From: Collinsella sp.
GTDB lineage: Bacteria; Actinomycetota; Coriobacteriia; Coriobacteriales; Coriobacteriaceae
Direction: 5' to 3'
Length of the DNA stretch: 26,368 nt
Assembly: GCA_019419455.1 (NCBI GenBank)
Contig: DXZW01000012.1
Location: 1 to 26,368 of the forward strand
Part shown: positions 7,913 through 16,298 of the stretch, piece after piece
Layout: every line of letters starts with the position of its first letter
Position numbering within the stretch: the stretch's first letter is position 1
The notes under the pieces: generated by a model
What the model saw: the letters and a program-made list of their open reading frames with translations, nothing else
Told to the model about the DNA's origin: nothing
Databases searched by the model: none
Position numbers and translations under genes: made by a program

Positions 7913-8989
7913 CTAGAACTGATTTAAGAAGCGCATATCGCCCGTCATGAGCGTTCTGAGGTCGGGCAGGTCGTAGCGCAGGGCCGCGACGCGCTCGGCG
8001 CCAATGCCAAAGGCGAAGCCGGTGTACTTCTCGGGATCGATGCCGCAGTTGATCAGGACGTTGGGGTCGACCATGCCGCAGCCCAAGATCTCGATCCAGC
8101 CGCTGTGCTTGCAGAAGTTGCAGCCCTTGCCGCCGCAGACGTGGCAGCTCACGTCCACCTCGCAGCTCGGCTCGGTGAAGGGGAAGAAGTGCGGGCGATA
8201 ACGCGTCTTGCGGTCCTCGCCAAACATGCACTTAACAAAGTAGTCGAGCGTGCCCTTAAGATCGCCAAAGGTGATGCCCTCGTCGACGACCAGGCCCTCG
8301 ATCTGGTTGAACTGCGGCAGGTGGCAGGCGTCGGCCGTGTCGGGACGGTAGACGGTGCCCGGGCAGATCATGTAGATGGGCGGCTTCTGCGACTCCATGG
8401 TGTGGATCTGCACGCCCGAGGTCTGGGTGCGCAGCAGCACGTCGGACTCACCGTGGGCGTGAGCCTCGGGGTGCGCGACGCTGCCGGGGTTGTTGTCGAC
8501 CACGTAGAAGGTATCGCGGGCCGAGCGGCTCGGGTGATCCATGGGGGCGTTGAGCGCGGTGAAGTTGTAGTAGGAGGTGTCGACCATGGGGCCGGACTCG
8601 ACGGTGTAGCCAATGCCGCAGAAGATGTCCTCGGCCTCCTCGATGATCTGCTTGATCAGGTGCTGGTGACCGATCTGCGGACGGATGCCCGGCAGCGTGA
8701 TGTCGACGGCCTCGTGCTCGAGTGCGTGCTTGAGGGCGGCGGCCTTCATCTCGGTGGTGCGCTCGTCGAGCATGCCCTCGATCAGCTGGCGCATCTCGTT
8801 GGCGCGCTTGCCCATCACGGGACGATCCTCGGGGGCGAGCTTGCCCATCATGCGCATCAGGCCGGTGATGCGACCCTTGCGACCGAGCAGCTCAACGCGC
8901 GCAGCCTCGAGCTTGGCGGCGTCGTCGGCGCCTGCGACGAGCTCCTTGGCCTCTTCCTCGAGTTTGACCAGATCATCAATCAGACTCAT
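7913..8989 (-). CDS. pheS: Phenylalanine-tRNA ligase alpha subunit
   Basis: This 358-residue catalytic alpha subunit of PheRS has an N-terminal coiled coil (about 1-85, tRNA-binding) followed by a class II synthetase core. Motif 2 and neighbouring segments read RPHFFPFTEPSCEVDVSC. A Cys pair cluster CHVCGGKGCNFCKHSGW follows, as is usual in Gram-positive PheS, then WIEILGCGMVDP and motif 3 FAFGIGAERVAALRYDLPDLR. I place the start at ATG 8989 (MSLIDDLVKLEE), preceded by AAAGGGA at good spacing. A longer frame beginning at 9100 is not used because its start lies inside the T-box terminator hairpin and its extra 37 residues are not PheS-like. Confidence 0.96.
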   Translation of the reverse strand: MSLIDDLVKLEEEAKELVAGADDAAKLEAARVELLGRKGRITGLMRMMGKLAPEDRPVMGKRANEMRQLIEGMLDERTTEMKAAALKHALEHEAVDITLPGIRPQIGHQHLIKQIIEEAEDIFCGIGYTVESGPMVDTSYYNFTALNAPMDHPSRSARDTFYVVDNNPGSVAHPEAHAHGESDVLLRTQTSGVQIHTMESQKPPIYMICPGTVYRPDTADACHLPQFNQIEGLVVDEGITFGDLKGTLDYFVKCMFGEDRKTRYRPHFFPFTEPSCEVDVSCHVCGGKGCNFCKHSGWIEILGCGMVDPNVLINCGIDPEKYTGFAFGIGAERVAALRYDLPDLRTLMTGDMRFLNQF

Positions 8990-9074
8990 GTCTTCCCTTT
9001 CGTCTCTCGCGCATTCGCTTGCCAGGGCGACCAATGCCGCTTGGCGTTGCGAAAACGCGGCCCGGTTCGGTAAC

Positions 9075-9113
9075 AAAAAACCGTCCTCGGGCATGTGCAT
9101 TGCCCAAGGACGG
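9075..9113 (-). terminator. T-box intrinsic terminator hairpin
   Basis: A near-perfect 13-bp stem (9081-9093 with 9101-9113) has a 7-nt loop and a run of six T on the minus strand. It is the OFF state of the pheST T-box and is mutually exclusive with antiterminator pairing at 9121-9135. Confidence 0.88.
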
Positions 9114-9350
9114 TTGAATTCCGCGGTACCACCTTGTTTGACCCGACGGATGTCTGGCCCGCCGCGCCCACTCTTTGCCCCTTGTCGCGAGGCTCACGGC
9201 TTCCCTACTGGGGACATCGCCGCCGCTGGCCGCGCGCCCGTTGAGGTCGCTGCTCGGGAGTGAACGCTTGGCCCTTGTCACCGCAGGAAGGCTTGCAGCC
9301 CATGACCTTCCCTCTCTTGCCGGCGACGCGGCGGGCAAAACCCTCTCCGT
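9075..9350 (-). promoter_or_regulatory. Phe T-box leader controlling pheS-pheT
   Basis: Read on the minus strand this untranslated leader contains a Stem I with AGAGAGGGAAGG and GGCTGCAAGCCTTCC, a candidate specifier UUC (9262-9264, Phe codon) in GCGTTCACTCC, a Stem III-like GTAGGGAAGCC, and the hallmark T-box AAGGTGGTACCGCGG (9121-9135). A terminator hairpin CCGTCC...GGACGG (9081-9113) followed by TTTTTTG ends the leader. The T-box sequence can pair to form the antiterminator when uncharged tRNA-Phe is bound, so pheST would be induced by Phe starvation. A possible -10 (TATCCT) lies at 9367-9372, with no convincing -35. This leader accounts for most of the gene-free stretch 8990-9493. Confidence 0.93.
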
Positions 9351-9493
9351 CAACGCATTGGGCTACAGGATACCACATTGTTTGGGTGTATCGCCGCGTT
9401 CCGTTTTGTTCGTGCTGGGTACAAGGCAGGTAGCTGTGCAAACTGGCCGCGCCGCCGCGTGCGACGGGCGACCTGCGAGATCAAGGATATGGT

Positions 9494-11068
9494 ATGGGAA
9501 AGAAGCACGATAAGAAGGCCGAGCCCGCAGCGGGCAAGACGCCCAAAGGCATGAAGGTCGATAAGACCGTCAAAAAATTCCGCAAGCTCGAGGGCAAGCT
9601 GTGGACCCGCGAGTACCTGCTCAAGATTGCCGAGTTTGACGGCGCGACCATTGCCCCCGCCCATGGCGCCGCAGCGCGCGCCGACGCCATGGGCACCCTT
9701 GCCGGCGAGCATCATAAGCTCCTGACCAGCGAAAAGTCTGTCGAACTTGTGCGCTCGCTGGCACGCGAAACCGTCGCCGGCGGCAAGATCGACGACCCGC
9801 AGCTGCTCGACGAGATCCGCGTACTCGGCCGCGACCAGCGCGAAGCGAGCGTCATTCCCACCGAGGAGGCCGAGGCCTGGACCAGGCTCACCTGCGAGGC
9901 CGACGCCGTGTGGCACAAGGCCAAGACGGCCAATGACTGGGCGAGCTTTGAGCCCTATGTGGATAGAATCGTCGGCCAGCTTAAGCATCAGGCCGAGCTC
10001 ATGGACCCCAAGCGCGACCCATACGATGTCTGGCTCGACCAGTACGAGCGCGGCCTTTCCGCCAAGAGCTTCGACGCGTTTTGCGATGAGGTCAAGGCCA
10101 CGGTCGTGCCGCTCGTGCACGCCATCGGTGAGCGCGGCCAGCAGCCCGATGCCGACTTTTTGCACGCCCGCGTGCCCGAGGCCGCCCAGCGCGCCATGAG
10201 CTTCGACCTTATGAAGCTCGTCGGCCTGAACTTGGACGACACCACGCTTGCCTTTACCGAGCATCCGTTTAGCGAGGGCTTCTCGGTGGGCGATGCGCGC
10301 ATCGCGACGCACATCTACGAGGACGACTGTATCTCCAACGTCTACAGCATCATCCACGAGGCGGGGCACACCATGTACGAGTTGGGCGTGAACCCCGCCT
10401 ATGCGCGCACCTGTCTTGAAGGCGGCACATCCATGGGCATCCACGAAAGCCAGAGCCGCTTTTTTGAGAACACCGTGGGTCGCAGCCGCGCCTTTATGGG
10501 ACCGCTGCTCGAGGTGCTGCGCCGCCACGCGCCCGAGGTCTACGGCGACGTTGACGAGGACACGCTCTATCGCGCCGTGAACATCGCGCAGCCGTCGCTG
10601 ATCCGCACCGAGGCCGACGAGCTCACCTACCCGCTGCATATTATGGTGCGCTACGAGATTGAGCGCATGCTGTTTGCCGGCGAGGCCACGGCCAAGGACA
10701 TCCCCGCGCTTTGGAATCGCTTTATGGACGAGTACCTGGGCATTCCCGTTCCCGACGACACGCGCGGCTGTCTGCAGGATACGCACTGGAGCGGCGGCTC
10801 GTTTGGCTACTTCCCCACCTATGCGCTGGGCAGCGCCTACGATGCCATGTTCGTGCCGGCCATGTGCCGCGACGGCGTCGACCTCAACGGTGCCTGCGCG
10901 AGCGGCGATTTGGCGCCCGTCCGCGCCTGGCTGGGCGAGCACATTTGGCAATGGGGCCGCGCCAAGGACGCGCCGGAACTCATCAAGGGCGCTTGCGGCA
11001 TGGCGTTCGATGCCCGCTACTACTGCAGCTACCTGCAGGACAAGTTCACCACGCTCTACGAGCTGTAA
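9494..11068 (+). CDS. M32 family metallocarboxypeptidase
   Basis: This 524-residue zinc carboxypeptidase of the Taq/M32 family releases C-terminal amino acids from peptides in the cytoplasm. The zinc site HEAGH is at 288-292 and the third ligand region HESQS begins at 317. Other family motifs are ARTCLEGGTSMGIHES, the NIAQPSLIRTEADELTYPLHI segment, and GCLQDTHWSGGSFGYFPTY near 425. It is about the usual family length, with an extra Lys-rich N-terminus of about 30 residues (MGKKHDKKAEP...). AAGGA lies just upstream of ATG 9494. It is divergent from the T-box-pheST operon and convergent with glmM. No signal peptide is seen. It probably takes part in peptide recycling or amino-acid scavenging. 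Confidence 0.93.
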   Translation: MGKKHDKKAEPAAGKTPKGMKVDKTVKKFRKLEGKLWTREYLLKIAEFDGATIAPAHGAAARADAMGTLAGEHHKLLTSEKSVELVRSLARETVAGGKIDDPQLLDEIRVLGRDQREASVIPTEEAEAWTRLTCEADAVWHKAKTANDWASFEPYVDRIVGQLKHQAELMDPKRDPYDVWLDQYERGLSAKSFDAFCDEVKATVVPLVHAIGERGQQPDADFLHARVPEAAQRAMSFDLMKLVGLNLDDTTLAFTEHPFSEGFSVGDARIATHIYEDDCISNVYSIIHEAGHTMYELGVNPAYARTCLEGGTSMGIHESQSRFFENTVGRSRAFMGPLLEVLRRHAPEVYGDVDEDTLYRAVNIAQPSLIRTEADELTYPLHIMVRYEIERMLFAGEATAKDIPALWNRFMDEYLGIPVPDDTRGCLQDTHWSGGSFGYFPTYALGSAYDAMFVPAMCRDGVDLNGACASGDLAPVRAWLGEHIWQWGRAKDAPELIKGACGMAFDARYYCSYLQDKFTTLYEL

Positions 11069-11128
11069 GGATTGACCAGCACGCCATCGCCAACGCCAAC
11101 CATGTTGACGCCAATGCCTTGGCAGTGT

Positions 11129-11237
11129 CAGCGAAAACGACCCCAAGCGAGCAAGGTGACGTGAAATGAAAGGGCGCTGACCTTCTGGTCGCGCCCTTGA
11201 AATTGAACGTCAGATTGCCGCTTGGGGCCGTTTGCAG
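11129..11237. repeat. About 109-bp imperfect palindrome in the convergent gap
   Basis: Arms GACCCCAAGCGAGCAAGGTGACG and their complement on the far side (ending GCTTGGGGCC) enclose inner arms AGGGCGC (11171-11177) and GCGCCCT (11191-11197), with GACC/GGTC around the loop. Like the 7808-7905 element, one arm carries GCAAGGTG and the other CAGATTGC, mismatched at the same two positions. It lies between the stops of the M32 peptidase and glmM and may serve as a bidirectional terminator, although T runs are short. It explains most of the 205-bp gap. Confidence 0.65.
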
Positions 11238-11245
11238 CGTCGAGC

Positions 11246-11275
11246 AGTTACGCGGTTTGGTAAAATCGCGTAACT
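11246..11275. terminator. Inverted repeat abutting the glmM stop codon
   Basis: The arms AGTTACGCG (11246-11254) and CGCGTAACT (11267-11275) form a perfect 9-bp stem with a 12-nt AT-rich loop. The glmM stop (11274-11276) overlaps one arm. No T run follows, so it may stabilise the mRNA end instead of terminating transcription. Confidence 0.4.
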
Positions 11276-12605
11276 AAAGGGCTTCCAGAGCACTTGCGAT
11301 GCGCTTCATGGCGGCGTCGGCGGCGGCTTGCTCGGGGGCCTCGGCCAGCACGCGGATAACCGACTCGGTTCCGCTCTTGCGTACGAGCACGCGGCCCTCG
11401 CCTGCCAGCGCAGCCTCGGCCTCGGCGATGGCGTTCTGCACGCCCATGTTCTCGAGCGCGGCGTCCTTGTCCGCCACGCGCACGGCCACCTGCGCCTGCG
11501 GTAGCAGCTTGCACGGAGCCGTGAGCTGCGAGAGCGTCTCGCGCTCGGCGCGGATCACTTCCATCACGCGCAGCGAGGTCATAATGCCGTCGCCCGTGCG
11601 CTCGATATCGCCAAAGATCGTATGGCCCGTCTGCTCGCCGCCTAGGCTGTAACCGCCCTCGCGCATCTTGGCATACACGTGACGGTCGCCCACACCGCTG
11701 GTTACGGCACTTAGGCCGGCAAGCTCCAACGACTTGATCAGGCCAAAGTTGCTGGCAATCGTCGGAACCACGGTACCGCCCGAGAGGCGACCGTGCTTGT
11801 TCAGGTACACGCCGCACACGTACAGAATCTGGTCGCCATCGACCACGCGGCCGCGCTCGTCCACGGCCAGGCAGCGGTCGGCATCGCCGTCGTAGGCAAA
11901 GCCCACGTCCAGGCCCTGCTCCACTACGTGGCGCTGCAGACGCTCCATATGCGTGGAGCCGCAGTCGACGTTGATGTTAAAGCCATCGGGCGCGGCATTG
12001 ATCACACGTACATCGGCGCCCAGCGCATCGAACACCGGCTTGGCCACCGAGGACGCCGAGCCGTTGGCACAGTCGAGACCGATCTTGACGCCCTGCAGCG
12101 AAAAGTTCGCGCTGGCGATGAGCGAGGCAATATAGCGGTTGCGACCCTGCATGTAGTCGACCGTGGCACCGATGTGGTTGCCCGTGGCCAGCGGCACCTC
12201 GCTCTTGCCATCGATGTAATCCTCGATGAGCTCCAGTACGTCCTCGTCCATCTTAAAGCCGTCGCTGTTGACGAGCTTAATGCCGTTATCGCAAAACGGG
12301 TTGTGGCTCGCACTGATCATGATGCCGCAATCGAAGCAGCCCTCCACGGTCTGATGCGCCACGCCCGGCGTGGGGATCACGTGCAGCATGTAGGCGTCCG
12401 CACCGCTCGCGACTAGGCCACTCACCAGCGCCGCCTCGAACATATAGCTCGAGCGACGCGTGTCCTTGCCCACGATCACGCGCGCCTTGGCCCCGCGATT
12501 GGCGCCGTAATACCAGCCCACAAAGCGGCCGATCTTATAAGCGTGCTCTACCGTCAGCCCAACGTTGGCCTCACCGCGAAAGCCATCGGTGCCAAAGTAC
12601 TTCAT
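11274..12605 (-). CDS. glmM: Phosphoglucosamine mutase
   Basis: This 443-residue enzyme converts glucosamine-6-phosphate to glucosamine-1-phosphate for UDP-GlcNAc and thus peptidoglycan synthesis. The phosphoserine loop ISASHNP has its Ser at 100. The metal loop is YDGDADRCLAVD (about 235-246). The sugar-binding loop is GGEQTGH, and the phosphate-binding loop near the C-terminus is VRKSGTESVIRVLAE. It starts MKYFGTDGFRGEAN, which is typical of GlmM rather than of PGM/ManB. AAGGAG lies 7 nt before ATG 12605. It lies 83 bp downstream of the DUF4012 gene, separated from it by a terminator-like hairpin. Confidence 0.95.
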   Translation of the reverse strand: MKYFGTDGFRGEANVGLTVEHAYKIGRFVGWYYGANRGAKARVIVGKDTRRSSYMFEAALVSGLVASGADAYMLHVIPTPGVAHQTVEGCFDCGIMISASHNPFCDNGIKLVNSDGFKMDEDVLELIEDYIDGKSEVPLATGNHIGATVDYMQGRNRYIASLIASANFSLQGVKIGLDCANGSASSVAKPVFDALGADVRVINAAPDGFNINVDCGSTHMERLQRHVVEQGLDVGFAYDGDADRCLAVDERGRVVDGDQILYVCGVYLNKHGRLSGGTVVPTIASNFGLIKSLELAGLSAVTSGVGDRHVYAKMREGGYSLGGEQTGHTIFGDIERTGDGIMTSLRVMEVIRAERETLSQLTAPCKLLPQAQVAVRVADKDAALENMGVQNAIAEAEAALAGEGRVLVRKSGTESVIRVLAEAPEQAAADAAMKRIASALEAL

Positions 12606-12623
12606 GCGCTCTCCTTACAAAAT

Positions 12624-12652
12624 AGGGGCGAACAGATTGCCTGTCCGCCCCA
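12624..12652 (-). terminator. Terminator between the DUF4012 gene and glmM
   Basis: On the minus strand GGGGCG-G-ACAG, loop GCAAT, CTGT-T-CGCCCC is followed by TATTTTG. It lies just before the glmM ribosome binding site, so it may also work as a leader hairpin for glmM. Confidence 0.6.
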
Positions 12653-12688
12653 AAATGGTACTCGATTATCTGCGCTACCAGAAAAACC

Positions 12689-15001
12689 CTACGCCGACGC
12701 GCTGTCGCGAGCCGCCTGGCATGTAGGAGTCTGACGCAGCGTAAGCGGCTTGTCCCCCGCCTCGGCTGACGTGGTCAGCGTATATGTGATCGTCGTCGTC
12801 TCGCCAGCATGCAGGTCAACGGTGCCCGAATAGAAGGGGTTTCCATGCCACGTAGCGGCGCCAAGACCAAACTGGGTGCCCTCGACGGTCAGATCAGTAA
12901 TGTTGCCGCCCGTCGGGGCAAACAACGAGACATTCAGACGCTCGTCGTCGCGCGCGGCATCGGGCGCGCTCGCCGCGACGTAGTCGGGCAGCTTGCCTGC
13001 CTCCTCCTGCGTCATGATGTTCGTCAGGGTAACGGTGATGCGATACGAGCACGTGCCGTCGCCGTTCTTGACGCCCTGGCCAATCTGCGTATCGGCGTTC
13101 AGGTACCAGTCGAGCTTGGAGAAGCTCAGGTTGTTAAAGTAGACACCAGCAACGGGATCTTCACTCGGGTCATCCGGATCGGGCAGCGAGGCGTCGATGT
13201 TCATCTCCTTGATAGCGTTCTGCTCGTCATCGTTTTTCATCCACGCGATCAGGCGCCCCTCTTCGGCACCGCGCTCAACGGCGCTGACAAGCTTCGTAAC
13301 ATCGACATCGCCGATACCGCCAAGGATCTTGTCGAAGGCGGCGCTGGCAACAGCCGCAAAGATACCGTCCGACTCCTCGACCGGATAGTTCCAGTACACA
13401 TCGTGCATGAGGACCTTTGCGGCGTTGGTGCCGTCGACAACCGTTCCGTCGGGCAGCGACACGTTACCGACCAGGCCCAGCAGATACTGCAGGAACACCG
13501 GGTCGATACCAATGACACCATCGACGTCCTGGCCATATTGAGATTTCCACAGGGCTGCGACACGCTGCGAGTTGCGGGGCCAATCAGGCGAATAGGTATT
13601 GCCCGAGTTGTACAGGTTACTGTGGTTGCCGAACAGCGCCTCATCCTCTTCGTCGACGCTCTCGACTGCCTCATCCTCGCTGAGTCCAATGCGGGGAACA
13701 AACTCGCCAATCGACATCTGGCCGTCGGTGACCGAAATCAGGCCCTGCGAACCGCCAAAGCCGCCGCAGGCACGAATCTCGACGTTGTTCATGGCATACA
13801 CAAGGTAGTTGCGCGTCTGGCCGTTGGCGCCGAGCATCTGGGGAAGGACGGGGGCGACCTTCTCCGCCGCGTCAACCGCGCCGTTGAGGGTGGCAAAGCC
13901 GTCCTTGGCCTTATCGACCAGCTCGGTCACCTGGGAAATATGAGTATCGCCAATGCCCTGGATCTTCTCGTTGGCGCTCTTGAACACCTTCGAGCTGCTG
14001 GAAAGCGAATCGGCGACCGCCTGCAGCGCGGACACGTTAATCATGCCGTCCTGAAACAGCTTGCCGGGCGTGGCCTGCGAAAGGTTATCGGCCATGGGAA
14101 CCAGCGCATTGCTCGAGACATCGGACAGGGCGTCGATCATGGTGCGGGCCGCATTGATGTCGCTGCCATACACCGGGATAAACGAAGCCGCCGTCCACAG
14201 CGGGCTCGAGGTCTCCGCCTTCATGCTGTCGCAAAGCTCATCAATCTTCTTCGCGTCGTCAGGCAGCGTCGAAAAATCGCCCGACGTGACCTTGTCCTTA
14301 AGGCCACCGACAATCTCGACGGCCTCCTTCGCTTCACTCTTTACGGTCTTTGCCGAGTTAAGCAGCATAAAGCCGCTTGCGCCAAGCGCAACGAGAAGCA
14401 CCGCGACTACAGCGGCAATAATGGCGCCGGTGTGACGCTTTTTGCGTTCGCCCTTGCGATGGCGATGACGGACCAGACCGTCAGAGGTCGAACTCGACGA
14501 AGCGTCGCTACCGTAGTTCAAGCCAAAATCGTAATAATCTTCCTTGGAACCCGAGCCCGCAAACTCGGCACCGCTATCATCCAGGCGGGCGAACGTGCCA
14601 GTCTCGGAGGCACCGGTGTAAATCGTGCCAAGGTTACCCGTAAGCCCCGCGCCACCGGCAGAGGGAGTATTGTTGGCGGCCTTGCCGGCATTAACGTTGC
14701 CGGCGGCATTTGCGGCGTTGGCAGCACCTGCGTTGTTCGCAGGTACCGAAGGAGCCCCGCTCGGCTGCGACGCGGAGGTTGCACCGCCCGCAAAGACATT
14801 CCCTCTTGCACGGCCGGTCTTTTTTGCCTTTTGAGACTGCTCGTACAGAGCGGTAAACATCGCCGTCTCGCCCGGGGACACGCGCTTACTGGAACCGCCC
14901 TGTCCAGCGCCGCCCGGCGTGCCGGCCTTACCAGCCCCGTTCGGGCGCGGCGGAACTGCAGGACGGCCGCTATCGCTGCCCTTAAAGTGATTACCAGCCA
15001 T
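12689..15001 (-). CDS. DUF4012 domain-containing membrane protein
   Basis: This protein of about 770 residues has three parts. Residues 1-190 are low complexity and disordered (Gly/Ala/Asn/Pro-rich, including AGAANAANAAGN), ending in a basic HRHRKGERKKRH stretch. One transmembrane helix (about 193-215, AIIAAVVAVLLVALGASGFML) follows, then a large extracellular region containing DUF4012. The DUF4012 signature includes LPQMLGANGQTRNYLVYAMNNVEIRACGGFGGSQGLISV and the later VLMHDVYWNYPVEESD. DUF4012 proteins in actinobacteria are often near envelope polysaccharide genes; their biochemical role is not established. I choose ATG 15001 because GAGG lies 8 nt upstream; a frame beginning at a TTG (15028) is less likely. 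A cell-surface role is inferred from topology. Confidence 0.85.
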   Translation of the reverse strand: MAGNHFKGSDSGRPAVPPRPNGAGKAGTPGGAGQGGSSKRVSPGETAMFTALYEQSQKAKKTGRARGNVFAGGATSASQPSGAPSVPANNAGAANAANAAGNVNAGKAANNTPSAGGAGLTGNLGTIYTGASETGTFARLDDSGAEFAGSGSKEDYYDFGLNYGSDASSSSTSDGLVRHRHRKGERKKRHTGAIIAAVVAVLLVALGASGFMLLNSAKTVKSEAKEAVEIVGGLKDKVTSGDFSTLPDDAKKIDELCDSMKAETSSPLWTAASFIPVYGSDINAARTMIDALSDVSSNALVPMADNLSQATPGKLFQDGMINVSALQAVADSLSSSSKVFKSANEKIQGIGDTHISQVTELVDKAKDGFATLNGAVDAAEKVAPVLPQMLGANGQTRNYLVYAMNNVEIRACGGFGGSQGLISVTDGQMSIGEFVPRIGLSEDEAVESVDEEDEALFGNHSNLYNSGNTYSPDWPRNSQRVAALWKSQYGQDVDGVIGIDPVFLQYLLGLVGNVSLPDGTVVDGTNAAKVLMHDVYWNYPVEESDGIFAAVASAAFDKILGGIGDVDVTKLVSAVERGAEEGRLIAWMKNDDEQNAIKEMNIDASLPDPDDPSEDPVAGVYFNNLSFSKLDWYLNADTQIGQGVKNGDGTCSYRITVTLTNIMTQEEAGKLPDYVAASAPDAARDDERLNVSLFAPTGGNITDLTVEGTQFGLGAATWHGNPFYSGTVDLHAGETTTITYTLTTSAEAGDKPLTLRQTPTCQAARDSASA

Positions 15002-15150
15002 AAAGAAATCCTCGCAATTGAGTCGCAATGAAAAAATCCATAACGTTACTAGTTTATGGCATTTTGAGCATCGACAGCTAAACTCCAGACACGGACGTCA
15101 ATTGGCGAAAATGCGGCACAACACCTTTTCTGTCTTGGCGGCGGCGCCAG

Positions 15151-16173
15151 CTACACCGTGAGGAACATCATCACGATGATCATGGCAAAGCCGATAAGGT
15201 CGGTCGGCAAAAACACCGTGCCCAGCATAACGGCGCTGGTGATGGTCGCCGAAACCGGCTCCACAGTTCCGATGAGGCTCGCACGCACCGAGCCGATGTC
15301 CTTAACGCCCTGCATATAGAGCATGTAAGCAAAAAACGAGCCGATAACCACGAATACCGCGAGCGCCTCGACGCCGGCAGCGTCGAGTGCCGGCATATGC
15401 GCCCAAGGCTGCACGAAGACGCACGAGACCACGCCCGCCGTGAGCATTGCCGAGCCCGTGACGATGGGGCTGCCGTATTCGGGCAGGATCTTGGCGGGAA
15501 TCACCGCCATACACGTGGCGCTGACCGCACACATAAGGCCTGCGACCAGGCCAAGCGGCGATATGCTCAGACTGGTAGGGTCGCCGCCGGTAGCGATTAA
15601 AAAGGTGCCGCCCAGGGCCAACCCAATGCCAACGGCCTCACGCACGCGAGGCATGCGATGGTCGATCACGCAGGTGTAGCCCATAATGATGACCAGTTGC
15701 AGGCATTGGAGCACCGTCGCGGTTCCGGCATTGGTCAGGCGCACGGCCGAAAGATAACAAAACTGGTTGAACAGCAGACCAAAGGCGGTAAAGAGCAGCA
15801 GCTGCTTGCGATCGGCGGGTGTGGTCCAGAGCTTAATCAGGCGCTCGCGGTCGCGCGTAACAACCACGGCCATAAAGAGTAGACCGGCGAGAATCTGACG
15901 CACGCTCATAAGCCACAAGGTGTCGACGTGGTAGGTATCGAACAGAAAGCTCGCGCTGGTGCCCGAGAAGCCCCAAAACGAACCGCCCACCAGCGTAGCC
16001 AAGACGCCCGTGATCATCTTGCGCGTCGAAGCGCTGTTCAGGCGCTCGCGCCATGCGCGACGGGTGTTGCGGCTGAGCTCGTCGGTGCCCTCGGGCACGA
16101 TAAAATCGGACGCCGCCGTCATCGGTACCGAAGCCCTTTCACGTGCACGCTGCGCCGAGCGCTCCTGTTCCAT
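15151..16173 (-). CDS. EamA/DMT-family transporter
   Basis: This 340-residue membrane protein has about ten transmembrane segments and two EamA repeats (about 53-190 and 205-340). The first repeat begins GVLATLVGGSFWGFSGTSASFLF and includes SVRQILAGLLFMAVV, FLFNQFCYLSAVRLTNAGTATVL-type helices and the RVREAVGIGLALGGTFLIATGG loop. The second ends SLIGTVEPVSATITSAVMLGTVF. It has an unusually long hydrophilic N-terminus (about 50 residues). DMT-family members export or import small metabolites; the substrate cannot be read from sequence. Start ATG 16173 has GGGGGAG upstream. It stands alone, downstream of and separate from the exported-protein operon that ends at 16299. Confidence 0.88.
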   Translation of the reverse strand: MEQERSAQRARERASVPMTAASDFIVPEGTDELSRNTRRAWRERLNSASTRKMITGVLATLVGGSFWGFSGTSASFLFDTYHVDTLWLMSVRQILAGLLFMAVVVTRDRERLIKLWTTPADRKQLLLFTAFGLLFNQFCYLSAVRLTNAGTATVLQCLQLVIIMGYTCVIDHRMPRVREAVGIGLALGGTFLIATGGDPTSLSISPLGLVAGLMCAVSATCMAVIPAKILPEYGSPIVTGSAMLTAGVVSCVFVQPWAHMPALDAAGVEALAVFVVIGSFFAYMLYMQGVKDIGSVRASLIGTVEPVSATITSAVMLGTVFLPTDLIGFAMIIVMMFLTV

Positions 16174-16298
16174 CCCACTCCCCCGAAATCAATTGGCAAC
16201 AAAGCGCTCAAACTGTAGCACGAATATTGGTATGGAAAAGCGGGCGAATCGGAACATCTACGGGCGTCCAAATTGCAGGGACGAAAGGCACAGACGTG

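Noticed and set aside
8990..9100. N-terminal extension of pheS from an ATG at 9100
   Set aside because: The start lies in the T-box terminator hairpin, the added residues are not PheS-like, and ATG 8989 has a good ribosome binding site.
9350..11146. Long minus-strand frame opposite the M32 peptidase
   Set aside because: It is a shadow of the M32 gene, whose HEAGH and HES zinc motifs are clear on the plus strand.
12809..15031. Long plus-strand frame opposite the DUF4012 gene
   Set aside because: It is a shadow frame opposite a well-supported DUF4012 protein and no family is recognisable.
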